DNA of 64,000 nt from Escarpia spicata. Lineage: Eukaryota > Annelida > Polychaeta > Sabellida > Siboglinidae. Below, one piece after another: positions 33,675 through 52,052 of the stretch. The stretch's first letter is position 1. The number at the start of each line of letters is the position of its first letter. The position numbers and the translations under genes were made by a program. The notes under the pieces are model-generated. The model saw only the letters and a program-made list of their open reading frames with translations, searched no databases and had not been told where the DNA came from. Location: contig OZ023206.1 of the NCBI GenBank assembly GCA_963995525.1, forward strand, positions 27,285,595-27,349,594. The letters run 5' to 3'.

Positions 33675-34148
33675 TAGATTAACCTGTCAGACGCTGCCAA
33701 TAATAACTTGACTGTCACGCTCGCCACGGCGCACAGTTTCCAACCTTCAATTTGCTGACGTCTCAATAGTGTGCGTTTTAGTTGCGAATCCGGGTCGACA
33801 GTAATTGGTTCCCCGACGCCCACGATCTCAATTTTTTTGCTGCCATGGCTATTCTGCAGAAGCCTACCCATAACCAGAAAATGTCGGGTCTATTTCTGGT
33901 TTACCCTTTCGTTGTTTTCGGTATTATTAATTGTCATGCATGAATTAGGTTAATGGTCCCATCATTTGGGAAGAAAGGTGCCTTAAAATATAACATACCT
34001 TTTATGTGAGCAGGCCTTAGGATGTAGGAAGCATCGGTTTGTAATGGGCTTTCTAATGTAATTAATGTAACAGGCATCCGGATGCAACATGCCTTAGGCT
34101 GTAACATGCCTTAAGATGTAACGGTGCCCAGGATGCCTTAGGATGTAA

Positions 34149-34340
34149 CAAATCAAATCAAATCAATTTATTTTGCAACAACAACAATATAACAGTGTAC
34201 ATACACAAAACAACCGTTTAAAAAATTAAGTTGCGTTGCATGGTGGTCACATGGCATGTAATATGCCGACTTCCTGTGACCCCATAAACATATAATTCGA
34301 AATATATTTACACATATGTATACAATGATTATCACGAGTG
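34149..34340 (-). mobile_element. 3' end of a LINE or SINE with (TGATT)n tail
   Basis: On the minus strand the block ends AATAAATTGATTTGATTTGA, a short tandem tail of the kind seen at the 3' ends of CR1/L2-type elements and their SINEs. No coding part is included. It interrupts the minisatellite. Confidence 0.5.
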
Positions 34341-34710
34341 TATGATATCTTCTGTATTACAACAATGCAACATGCTTAATGCTGTAACATTTCTTGGGTT
34401 GTAACATAACAGGCCATGGGTTTAACATGTATTGGAATGTAACGGGCATAAAGATGTAACAGTCCTAGGGATGTAATATACCTATATGTGTAACACGCCT
34501 AGGGAGTAACATACCTAAGGATGTAACAAGCCTAGATACATAACAGGCCAACGGATGTAACAGACCAAAGCATGTAACAGGCCTATGGATGTAATAATCC
34601 TAACGATGTAACATGACTTGGGGTGGCTATTGTTGTGCTGCCGTGGTTATTCCATAGACATATGAATGGACCACCGGTCGGAACATTTGGGAAGAAATGT
34701 GCCTCATAAT

Positions 34711-35148
34711 TAGAGGTGTAACTGTCGATGCATCGCGATAGTCGATGACGAGATGCAATACTATCGATAGTAAGTAACGTTAAGTAACGATAGTTACCAG
34801 CAATAGCACAGTGAACTATCGGCAGTAACGACAGTTAGACAAACACATCGGCAGGTTAACTTGTGTCGCTGTATTACTATTACGTAATACGTATTTACCG
34901 TAATACTTATTTACCGAGTCTACTGACTCAACGTTAACAATTGTCGATCAAATCAGTGTCACTCACGGATCGCCATTGTGAAGCAACTGACTCCAATAGT
35001 GTGCGATGATGACATTCGTCAATTTTGGCCGGGTCCGAACGATACGTACCTCAACTCACATCAATTAACGTTGGAAGATAAGCATATTTATGGTCGAGAC
35101 TATCGCCATAGTATCGCGATAGTAACACTATCCCCGATAATCACCCTA
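34711..35148. mobile_element. hAT-type MITE with 8-bp target duplication
   Basis: CTCATAAT occurs immediately before (34703-34710) and after (35149-35156). Ends are TAGAGGTG and CACCCTA (reverse complement TAGGGTG). The interior is rich in the word CTATCG/CGATAG. A 60-codon frame at 34978 carries a DIRQFW stretch but no complete transposase domain; the element is 438 bases and non-autonomous. Confidence 0.85.
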
Positions 35149-35585
35149 CTCATAATATAGCATACCTTCTGATGTAACAGGCCTTAGGATATCATATGTA
35201 ATAGGCATTGGGGTGTAACAAACCTTGGGGGTGTAACAGGCCTTGGATGTAACCGGCTTTGGGATCTAATACATCTAGCGATGTAACAGGCCTGAGGTGT
35301 AATATAGGTCTGGATATGTAATGGACTTACGGATGTAACGGGCCTATGAATGGACCAGGCCTTGGGATGTTACAGGTCTTAGAATGTAACAGGCCTTGGG
35401 ATGTGCCATACCTTGGGGTATATCAAACATTGAGATGTGTCATGACTTGGGATATAATAGGCCAGGGCAGATATGATGATGTAATAGATATTGGCATTTA
35501 ACAGGCCTGGTTTAACCGGCCTGAGAAAAGTAATCAATTATATTTGGGAATTCAGCTTTGATATATATATATATTGCATCTAGGC

Positions 35586-35633
35586 CTGTTATTCACTGAT
35601 ATATATATATATATATATATCAGTGAATAACAG
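35586..35633. repeat. 48-bp perfect palindrome
   Basis: Arms CTGTTATTCACTGAT and ATCAGTGAATAACAG flank an alternating AT core that is itself palindromic. It lies 345 bases upstream of the start codon of cytokine-like gene 1 and could form a cruciform. Confidence 0.9.
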
Positions 35634-35902
35634 ACACTGAACAATAGAAACCGGTTAACACCATGGCAGTGATATTCGCTTGCATCATGGAAATTCCTTT
35701 ATCGTACATTAGCAAACACAATCACTCTATAAATACGAACAACCAATATATTGGCATAATGCTGCGGTCAGCGATTCAACTGCTCGCTCTCGCTACTGAC
35801 TCATGCCTTGTCGCCTGGGAAGATTTCTCCGTCAAAACTGAAACCCAAGTTTATCCGTGCTATACCCACCGTTTATTGAGTTTTTGGTTTCCCCTTCTGG
35901 AC

Positions 35903-35910
35903 TTATAAAG
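35903..35910 (+). promoter_or_regulatory. TATA-like box of cytokine-like gene 1 (candidate)
   Basis: TTATAAAG lies 68 bases before the ATG at 35978, giving a 5' UTR of about 40-45 bases. A second candidate, TATAAATA at 35728-35735, would put two short upstream ATGs in the leader. No transcript evidence is available. Confidence 0.4.
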
Positions 35911-35977
35911 CTATGGCAAAGCCATGGCTGTCATTTAAAGTTTTTGTACGCACATATTTCAAACGCTACGAGATACC

Positions 35978-42787
<6,810 letters not shown>

Positions 42788-43125
42788 TGTCGAGTGAGTA
42801 AGTAAGAGTGGGAGGGAGGCAAGATAGAGGGAGGATTAAAAGAAATGAAAGGAGTGAGGGTGGTAGGAAGTTGAGGCAAAGAAGGAAGGAAGGAAGGACA
42901 GAAGATAAGGAGGAAAGAAGGAAGAAAGGAAGAACTAAAGGAAAGAATAGAGTTAGGGATGAAGGGTGGAAGGAAGAAAGAAGTAAGGAAGACAAGAAGG
43001 AAGGAATGGAGGGAAGGGAGGAGGGGGGAATGAACGAGTAAATGTGTGAAAGACGTTGAGAAAGGTGGAGAAACGAAAGAAAAGGGTGTAGTCAAAGAAA
43101 GGCGAGGAAGGATCGAAGAGGGGGG
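42788..43125. repeat. Purine-rich tract (GGAA/GAAG)
   Basis: About 340 bases with almost only A and G on the plus strand. It is low-complexity with no fixed period. Long minus-strand frames (Ser/Leu/Pro/Phe-rich) arise from composition. Confidence 0.85.
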
Positions 43126-43595
43126 GTGACCGCCTGGAATTGAACACATCTCTCGGAGCGTTGGAATTTGGAGTTTAGATATTTAGACGTTTGGAATTTG
43201 CATTTTGGATGTTTTATTAGGCCGATCTCAATCCAACTGAGTAATGTCATTACCGTGAGTGGTTCTGGGAGCGTTACGTGTACACAGTTAGCCGAGTCCT
43301 GCCAAAGAACACCGCACGTACAAGCATCAGTCGCGTTATGCAAACGAACACGCAAACATAAAAAGAGTTCCCTATCAGTTACGTACGTGAATGGATTGCG
43401 GTGTAGTCAAGCGCTAGCAAACAATACACCCAGTAACCGCATAACATGCCTGCTATTTACAAATTACTACACACAAAGGAGGAGTGTTGTAGCACCCATT
43501 CTGTCAATATTGGCATGTTTGTACAACATAAATTCAACTCGCTACATAAATTTCACTTAAAAACAGATGCAAAAAAACTATAAAAATGTAGAGAC

Positions 43596-43909
43596 GTGTG
43601 GGGCAAAGCGCAACCCCGGGGCAAAGAACACCCCACCTATCTCGGCAGATGTTACTTTTATTGGCTCATTTTACCAGTTATACGATGTAATACGATGCCA
43701 GACAATTTTGGTCAGATTCTATTTCAAAGTGAACCAGATATATTGTATATTTATGTGTGTTATATATTAAATTCTACTAAGGTTGTGTAATTATAATACA
43801 ATTAATGTAATATAAATGTCTATGCGAATGTATTAATCGTTTCTGCCTTAGCGCAAAATAAGTAGAACAAATCGTCTTTGTTACTAAAGGGGTGCGCTTT
43901 GCCCCACAC
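43596..43909. mobile_element. MITE-like element with GTGTGGGGCAAAGCGC ends
   Basis: GTGTGGGGCAAAGCGCAACCCC at the left and GGGGTGCGCTTTGCCCCACAC at the right are near-perfect inverted repeats about 21 bases long, 314 bases apart overall. No clear target duplication was seen, and no coding content. Confidence 0.7.
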
Positions 43910-44521
43910 TACGCCATAAACCCAGTGCTACTACTACGGCATATCTGTTTACACGAGCTGTCTATTCCGTCGACGTATTTTGCAATCACTGCTCGTGCTG
44001 CTGTGTACCACTTTCATTTTGGCCCCAAGTGACACGTGTTGTGTTTGCATGTTGGGAACATCCAGTAGCGTGAACAATCTTGTGAGGAAACACATGAAAA
44101 ATTCTACACCTGTCGTTTGACGGAAAACTGTCGGTGGAATGTCATCTTGACAGCGCAGGTACAGCACGTTGTTTGACTGTCGTAGAATTTCTCTAGTGAC
44201 ATTACGAAAAATGCTCGTGCTACGGGTGGCGTCACATACCCATTGACGCAGACGACAGTTTCCCGGAATATTTCGGGGGCGTAAATGACGTTTGATTTAA
44301 CGAAAATTTATTTGAAACAATTTTCGCGTTAACACAATTACATAAACAATCCCCAACTGTTCGACGGTTCTCGAGACACAATCACAGAAGATAGTCGTAA
44401 CGTTATGAACAACCGAGTCAAGCCCATCTAATGTACTCTACGAACCCTAAAACCGGAAAAACCCATCGCCAACGGGCATTTTTTTCCGAGTTTGCAATGT
44501 AAAAAAATTTCGCGGTAGAAC
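43910..44521. other. No gene recognised
   Basis: Short frames only on both strands, no domain and no shared repeat. Confidence 0.4.
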
Positions 44522-45790
44522 TTTTTGTATTGTATTGTATTGTATTTATTCAGATTCCAACAGGTCCAGTGGACCCAGTAACAGGACTGATAACTGAAAC
44601 AATACATATAAATAATAAAACAATAATAGAATAATAAAGACATAAAAAACACACAGTATTAACATCAAATATACCATCTGTTATACATATCTTTTTTTTT
44701 TAATTGAGGATCTAAATGGTTCAGCTCCTGAATATATATCACAAGTTGGATCACTTAAATACAATATGTTGAAAGTAGTCATACATCTATTCAAAACACA
44801 GTGTTTTCTAATTTTTATTCTGCTATTTGAAACTCTAAAAGGGATGTAGTTTCGTAGAGATCGTGAAGGACAGTGAAATTGGATAGCCCCTACCAGACAG
44901 GACGAGTCTAGTTGGGAGTGCACATACTTGTGTACAAACATAAGATCTGCAACTTGCCCACGATGTTGAAGGGAATGTAATCTAAAATGATGGCAAAGCT
45001 CAGGATAAGTGTCAGAGGTGTACTGTATTTTTGATTTGTAACATAGCTATTTAATGAAGTTCTGTTAAACTCGTTCGATTTTGTGAATAAACTTACGTTG
45101 CCAGGGATTCCAGATAACACTGCAATACTCCAAATGGCTTCTGACCAGATGTATATACAAGGATCGCAAAGCCTGTGCGTCGGTAAATGTTGTGCAAACG
45201 CGCTTAATAAAACCACTCATCTTAATAGCTTTACAAACAATGATCTTTAAAAGTCAAACTGTCGGTCAATGTGATACCGATATCTTTGACAGCGGTGACC
45301 TTGGGCAGAGACTGGCTTAAAATCGTGTAGTCATATGATATACGTTTCTTTTTGTTAGTGAATGACATTATGCAGCATTTCTCAACGTTAAATTTAAGGT
45401 GCCATCTCACACCAAAGACATACACTGTCCAGATCCTTCTGCACCAACTGACAATCGGTCACCGACGTAATTTCTTTAAACAATTTGGAATCATCAGCAT
45501 ACAATGACATTTCACATGAGTCAACATGATTAGTGAGATCGTTAATATATACAAGATAAACAGAAGTGGTCCAATTTGTGAACCTTGTGGTACACCAGAC
45601 AACACTGGCTTCGAGGACCACGCGTTGTTTTCGATTGACAAGGTAAGATTGCAACCACTCTATGCATTGCAACAAACCCAATGCCCCTTTATCATTCTTA
45701 AAGGGATTCTTTGTGAGCTAATGTACATTCGAGGTTATACCGTATCAAAACGTATTAATTTCCCATAAGTACTTTCTCTGCTACTTATGT
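44522..45790 (-). pseudogene. CR1-like LINE, 5' truncated, with RT and 3' end
   Basis: The minus strand reads RT motifs in broken frames: SYLVNRKQRVV, GVPQG, then LFILYI/VYINDLTNHVDS and LYADDSKLFKEI (YADD catalytic box), QKDLDSVCLW, FNVEKC, DIGITLTDSLTFKDH, then C-terminal pieces to about 44700. The 3' end has AATAAATACAATACAATACA, a short tandem tail. Multiple frame changes make it a fossil. Truncated at about 45790. Confidence 0.82.
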
Positions 45791-47545
45791 CTTGCATGTT
45801 TATGCATGATTTGGATGTTATCTGCGCAAAAAGCCGATAAACAATTGTGTTTACGCGAATCATTTTTAGCTTCTTGCCACGTGGATGATTAATTCTGCAG
45901 CCCGAGTATAATGAATATTCATGCACGCGCAATGAACCACTCAGAGACCGTTGACGTCACACACACACAGTTGACATGTTAGATTCCGAGGTGAGTTGAT
46001 TCAAGTAATGGCTTTGTAAATAAGCAATTTGTAGACATATGCATATTGGCAGCTATTTTTATAAGTGTATGAAGCGTATGCGTTGTTTTATTATCCTATT
46101 TCCCAATACCGGCCGTCAGCCGAGTAACGTTTCCACTAAGTAGAATTATAACGTCCGCCAACGCGGACGGCTGCAGTCGGTGTCAGCTGCCGCGGGGACT
46201 GTCAGTGTCACTGAGTCTGAGTCTGTCGAGCCTCTACCCTAGTAACTAGCCTAGCCGTAGGCAAGGGTTTCGCGTTTCCAGTTAGTAAAACTGCATTGTC
46301 CAGTATTTTACATGTAGTGAACGAAAATGCACACTAAAATATCAGTATATGCAACCATAGCAAGAGGATTAACCTGGTCGTGGATGTAATTTGTTTGCCT
46401 AAATCTGGGATTTGGGTATGTGTGTCTACGGGTCTTGCCTTTCCAAATTCCAGTCAGCCGTTTTTGAAAAGTCCCCTTTCCCCACTTATTTGAACCGAAA
46501 CATAAAAATGTGAGATTTGTACGTTCACAGACTGTTTTAATGCTGCAGCTACGATTGTTAGTAAACCTGGCTGGCATGTTATAATTCAATGCAAACGTTT
46601 TAGGTTTGTTAAAAAGTACACAATACCATGTTGCCACCGTAATGCACGAATGGATGTGTGCATCTGATAGCTTTGTGTATCAAAGTGCATAGCAGTGCTA
46701 TTAATAGGACAATATGTTAGCTGACACAGTAGTGAAGAAATGTCTGACTTTGTTCTGCAGCATTAGTTCCGTGTGGCTTCTGCTGGGAATATGTACATCA
46801 CTATGTTTCAATTGGATTTGTGCAAACGATCGATTTGTGCATCCAACTGCAGATCATCCCTTCATTGTGTTGCAAAGTAGGAGTACACGATAAAAGTTAT
46901 GCTTTCTTATGCTCATCATGTTTGGATTGCGTTCTACAGCATATTCTTCAAAAAAAATTGAAATAAGTTTGTGTTAATATACTGGGAATATTGTATAAAA
47001 AGGTGTCGACAAAGTTGCTTTTACAATAATTTTGAAAAATCGTTAAATATAAATGTTCCACAACATTCAAAATGTTTTAGGGATCTTCTTCAAAGTTGGT
47101 GTTTTTTCTTTTAAATCAATCCGTCTGTCGTGAACTGTCGCTATGTTCATTCCCTGTTTATTCCATATATTTTCCTTCTTTTCTTTGCTGAATCTGTGAC
47201 ATAAACAGCAGTTGGTCCACGTTTCATTTAGATAATTTTATCGGTCACGACTCATTCCATATCCATATATACACATGTTGATGACGTATTTCTATTAACT
47301 CGGCGTAGCTAATCGAAATCTGACGGACAGTCCCGAATATTCATGAGCATGCCTTCTACGGATCGTGAAGTGAACCCAAAGTAGAAACTCCGCGTACGCG
47401 GAGTTATTTTTTCGATATATTGTCACGGTCATTAGTGATTAATAAAAAACACAATTCTAATAAAATAAAGGCATAGAATTACATGAAATAATCATATTAA
47501 CAGGATTACCTGATAATTGCGTACATTACAAAGATATTAAAATTA
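45791..47545. other. No gene supported; CpG-containing patch and palindrome
   Basis: A CpG-rich patch at 46110-46230 includes the hairpin CGTCCGCCAACGCGGACG (near 46151). A 109-codon minus-strand frame (46308-46637) has no recognisable domain. A 20-base palindrome lies at 47386-47405. Confidence 0.4.
47386..47405. repeat. 20-bp perfect palindrome
   Basis: AACTCCGCGTACGCGGAGTT, a perfect dyad in an otherwise AT-rich area. No context tells its role. Confidence 0.85.
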
Positions 47546-48140
47546 TCAAAGAATCCCTTTAAGGAGAAATCTGAAATCGTGTCCGCAGGTCCTAAAAGAA
47601 AGATCTTATATTACCCTTGTTCGCCCCATTCTAGAATACGGCTGCACAGTATGGGACCCACACCTACAAAAAGATATAAACACACTCGAGAAAATACAAA
47701 GAAAAGCAGCCGCTTCGTAAAAGGCGACTATAATTACAACAGCAGCGTAACAAATATGATAAAAGATTTAGGTTGGTCAAGTCTCGAGGAGAGGAGGAGG
47801 AACCTCCGATTATTACTCATGTTCAAAATCGTCCACAATCAAATTGCTGTCCCGTCCAGAAACATTTTAGTACCTGCAGACAGACGCACACGCTCAGGTC
47901 ACCCTTACAAACATAAACACATTAGAGCCAACACTGAAGAATATAGAAACTCATTTTCCCCGCACTTTAACTGTATGGAATATCCTAGAAGCGTCATTAG
48001 TTAATGTAAAAGACACCCCACAATTTAAGGAACTGCTAGGCCGTGCGCAATGCTCATAGAGCAACCAACATCATTGGCGCGATATCCAGTTGGGATTTGC
48101 CGATTATTAAACAGAAACACAAGAAACAGAAACAGAAACC
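47546..48140 (+). pseudogene. LINE ORF2 C-terminal fragment with 3' tail
   Basis: Broken frames give ITLVRPILEYGCTVWDPHLQ and LEKIQRKAA, then IKDLGWSSLEERRRNLRLLL and FKIVHNQIAVP, then a FPRTLTVWNILEASL-type end. This is the classic C-terminal part of CR1/Jockey-like RT proteins. An (ACAGAA)n-like tail follows at 48110-48140. Confidence 0.8.
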
Positions 48141-50599
48141 CCGCACTTGGAGAACCCTCTTTGAAAAATGGTGTATATCCGAGCGACGCGGGAATATCGA
48201 ATAAGTTTACCTAAATACCGATCTCAAGATAGACTTGATTTAATCTAGTAAAACTGTCTCGAACTCACAAAAGACCACATATGACCATATTAATAGTTTA
48301 GCAAAATTTTTAAAATGGAAAAGGGTGAAATTCAAGACAAACTGAGAAACTGTTGAAGAACGTCAAACTCAATTCAAATTTAATAATCCAGCGCTCCTGC
48401 TTCAATGACTCACAGATCAGATTAAGCCAGACACATGATTGTGTTTAGGCTACTCCATAATTTACTATTATTTACATATATATAATTTAACATATTTCAC
48501 TAACATAATGGCTAATTTAATTAATGTTTTATGTGGCCTGACGTGGCTCGGCGGCAACATGTTTAAAGGGAGCATTTCGTGTTTTACTGATAATTTTGAT
48601 TTTTCAATTTAACAAAAATTCTCAAGGTGTATCGTCAGGCTGCCATCAGATTTGAACTCAGCGCCTAAAAATAATTAAGAATAAATGAAAAACCAACTTT
48701 ATATCATGAAAGCAAGGTATACATTCCTGACTCCCAGACTATTAGGAGAAACCAGAATAAATATGTGTGTGCGTATATGTACATAGACCCGTAGTATATG
48801 CAAATTGAAAGAGGAATGTTTGCTAAATTTCACGTTACATGATACGCTTATTATATTCTACGTAAACCAATACCATACCCGTTGTCGTGAATATCAATCA
48901 TATTTTTTACTAATTATAAAAGTAATTGTTTCGAAATATGACATCGCGGTCATACCCGAATGCAAGGCGAAAATTGAAGTCTAACGTAACTGGCGGCCGC
49001 CCGTTGGAAAGTGATCGCTTTGCCGGAAACAAATTGTGGTAAATTTAACTGCTTAATTTTACAAATACCATTCGCACAAAAACACAGTAGTGTTATCCTG
49101 TCGATATTAAAATGTTTCGTTCGTACATCACAACAAATGTTCGCAGTTTATCTGTCGCACGAAACACTCCATGAAGAAAACGCTTAGCAATAATTCTTTC
49201 ACTGTATTTACAGCAGGGGCGGATCCAGAGATAAAGTATTCAGGGGGCCCACAATCTCCAATTGCACCCCCTGGGGTTCACAAAAACCGTTGACGACCGA
49301 ACCAACTTCATACTGGATGGGCTGACAGCCGGCGCTTCAGCACGTCACTACTGTCGTACTGTCGGGTTCCGACATCGATAGAGTACTGTATAGGCGTGGG
49401 GAGGGGGGCTGTTGAATATTTTTCCGCCGGAGCTTCACTACCACTGTCGTCGCGCTGTCGGGAAGACGGGGCGGTGGTGTTATTGGAGACTTTCTCTGCG
49501 ACGGTCATGATTTCAGAATGTCTATGGGAACACGTAACTAGGGAAAGTCTTTGGGGCATGCCACGCTAGCGCAGGCATAGCGCGACCAAATTTCAAAGGT
49601 CTAGGGGCACATGCCCCCCCCCCCCCAAGCGACCGTGTATCGGCCTATGTACAGTAGAAATATAAAAGCAGGTAATTCCCGGAGGAATGTAGGTGTACAC
49701 GTAAACCCATACCATGCCGTTGTTCAGTGCAGTAGCTGCCAGACTTAACAGCCGGACGTGCTATATTTAGACCACTTGAACTACACGACCTTGGCAATGA
49801 GTGACAACGTCTGAGCAATATAAACATGGTTATGTAGGTCTATGATTCTATATGAATCAGGCAACATTTTGTTAATTTTCCCATAATAACACCGCGATGA
49901 CCTCACTTTGTTTTGTAGAGCATAATAGTGCTAAGTGTTTTCACACGCATGAATTCGCGTAGTAAAAAAATGCGTATTACAAACCACACGCGCAGTGCTT
50001 ACCACAAACGTGCTTCGATTAGATTGAGTTAAATTTGTTGTTATGGTGTTTTAAGAAGGCGCATATTAAACATAGTTCGTGAAACTAATTACGTTACAAG
50101 CTATAGAGTATATGTTGTATGCGTGTGTCAACAAAGGTACATACTTTCACTTCATATCCCATACCGGACCCGCTACAAGATCTCTTTAAATAGCCACTCG
50201 GAGTTTGATGTCCGCTCTCGGGGCTGCGATGTATAATACCACTGAAGCAGCACAAATCACTCAAGCGTGACGCTTCCTGTCACCATTCACTGCTCGTGAC
50301 ATTCTCGCGACAGTGACAGATGAGTGTGCGCATTGTAATTGCTCGTTCATTACTGCTTCTCCGCATTGTGGCGTAGCGCGTAGGCAAATACAAACAATTA
50401 GCACTACTATATAACTTTACGCGGAGGAACATGAAGGGGCTAATGAGAAATTTAGTTCCAGTTTGTACCCACATGTTCGTTATTGATTTTATATAACGAA
50501 ACGACATCCGCCGACATTTTTCTTGAATATAGAGAAGTAACTATATTAGTTGCAACGAACCTATTACCGTGTGCTTGCTCGCGATCACAACTTACTGCT
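48141..50599. other. No gene recognised
   Basis: AT-rich in the first part. GCAGGGGCGGATCCAG at about 49213 resembles a transposon end seen in many animal genomes, but no partner end was found. A poly-C run lies near 49614-49626. The frame at 49308-49559 (minus) is Ser/Thr-rich without a domain. Confidence 0.4.
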
Positions 50600-50900
50600 A
50601 TAAACTCTCTACTCCAGATTACTACGTAAACTCAATAGTGTGTCCTGGCGCGATCACATCACGAACCAGAGGCCGTGCAACAGTCTACCACAGATGTACA
50701 CCGTCGTGAGGCAACGACGTCTACGTTTGGCAGGACATGTGGTGCGCCATGATGAAACTGCTAACCGAGTTCTCCTTTGGAAACCCGAAGGAGAGGTCGC
50801 CCCAACATGACCTCGAGAGACACCATTCAGAGGGACACCGGCCTCAGTGGGACTTGTCTGGCTGCCAGAATGTCAGACAGAAAACAGTGGAAACAACACA
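50600..50900 (+). pseudogene. LINE ORF2 C-terminal fragment
   Basis: The frame reads SWRDHITNQ, then VVRQRRLRLAGHVVRHDETA and VLLWKPEGE, the LINE tail pattern (R-R-L-x-x-AGH-x-x-R ... VL-x-W-P). It shifts frame within the following basic region. Confidence 0.7.
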
Positions 50901-52052
50901 TAATATCGCCACATTAATTGGGTGACATAAATAAAATTTAGTAAGTATAAACTGGCCCTCTGCGTGGGATATCTTATTCCCCCTAGCACAGACACCCGAC
51001 AGATGGTATAAACGGTTGTTAATGTATGTTTCTAATCCCACAAGTCTCTATGCACTGTTCGATTACAACATAAAACAGTCGACAATGTCAATATAAAATT
51101 TATTATGTAAAACACATTTTCACAAAGATGACCCCCATTGATTCAAACTGTATAAACAAGATAGTATATAAAAATATTTCCTTTTACATCTGGTAGCGGT
51201 GCTCGACCGATATCATAAATATGTAAATAAATTAATATAACTAGTGAAAACATCACAGCTAATTTTGTTTAATGGTATAACTGACCTATAAATATTAAAT
51301 ATACGACATGCATACTGACAATATTATGTAAATTTGTACATTTGTAAATCAATGCATAGTAAACAAATATATAAAATTAACTAATGTATATGAATATTAT
51401 TTGTAAATCTTGTTTAACATCAACCCTGATATATATTTAACTACTGCGATTACAACTGGTTTACATAATAACGCACCTGTGCATCAGTTACGTATGCAAT
51501 CCGTTACGTATAAAATCACAGTCCCTGTCACGTATAAAAGCAGTTCAGTCAGAATAAACCAACGCGTAGCCTAGACACTACACTTCACAGCAGCTAAGTA
51601 TAGCACACAAAATGTGTAGAATTGTATATGCAGAAGCGGTATACAGCCACATAAAAACAATGTGTATATAAGCACAACACATTCAAGACACATAGTATAA
51701 ACATGTTGACTCCTATGCGAATGTACACATTTGTTATTTGGTAAAGCTGTTAAAATTCTGAATTTCTGGGGCCAGCCCAAAATATACTGCTAAAGCTAAC
51801 AGAAGCTTCGCAAAACCTGGTGTGCAGTTATCTGCAACTAATCAGGGAAAGTTTCCCTCGTATTTTCCGACAGTCCTACAACTGACTCATAAAGAGGAAT
51901 TTCCTGCAGCACAGTTTTGATAACAGCTATGAATTTGTGCCATTTTATAAGTACTGGATATATCCATCCATCCATTCGCCGTCTGATTCCGCTCGAATTA
52001 AATATTCCGGTAAACGGGCCTAGACGCCGTCCACATGATCCGATTAGTGTTG
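50901..52052. other. 3' flank of gene 2 and AT-rich intergenic sequence
   Basis: No coding feature. A TTTATT (AATAAA on the minus strand) near 51099 is the clearest poly(A) signal candidate for gene 2, but it is almost 1 kb away. A TATA-type motif at 51533 is listed separately. Confidence 0.4.
51533..51563 (+). promoter_or_regulatory. TATA-box motif with nearby AATAAA, LTR-like
   Basis: TATAAAAGCAGTTCAGTCAG is followed at once by AATAAA (51553-51558). A TATA box and poly(A) signal so close together are typical of an LTR R region. No LTR partner or coding sequence was found, so it may be a solo LTR fragment or chance. Confidence 0.3.

Larger units (their letters stand above)
33975..35520. repeat. 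Degenerate minisatellite (GGATGTAACAGGCCTTA type)
   Basis: Dozens of variants of a 16-19 base unit (GGATGTAACAGGCCTTA, with AACATGCC, AACGGGCC, AATAGGCC forms). It is interrupted by a LINE/SINE tail (34149-34340) and a hAT-type MITE (34711-35148). It lies just upstream of cytokine-like gene 1. Confidence 0.85.

Noticed and set aside
35663..35908. 81-codon frame upstream of gene 1 as its first exon
   Set aside because: It ends in a stop at 35908 before the conserved exon 1, and no donor of the right phase joins it to exon 2.
46308..46637. 109-codon minus-strand frame as a gene
   Set aside because: No domain, signal peptide, splice context or repeat partner. Plausible by chance in this length of sequence.
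49308..49559. Ser/Thr-rich minus-strand frame as a third cytokine-like exon
   Set aside because: It lacks the VMET, RYC and LYD motifs and the cysteines. No matching exons were found around it.
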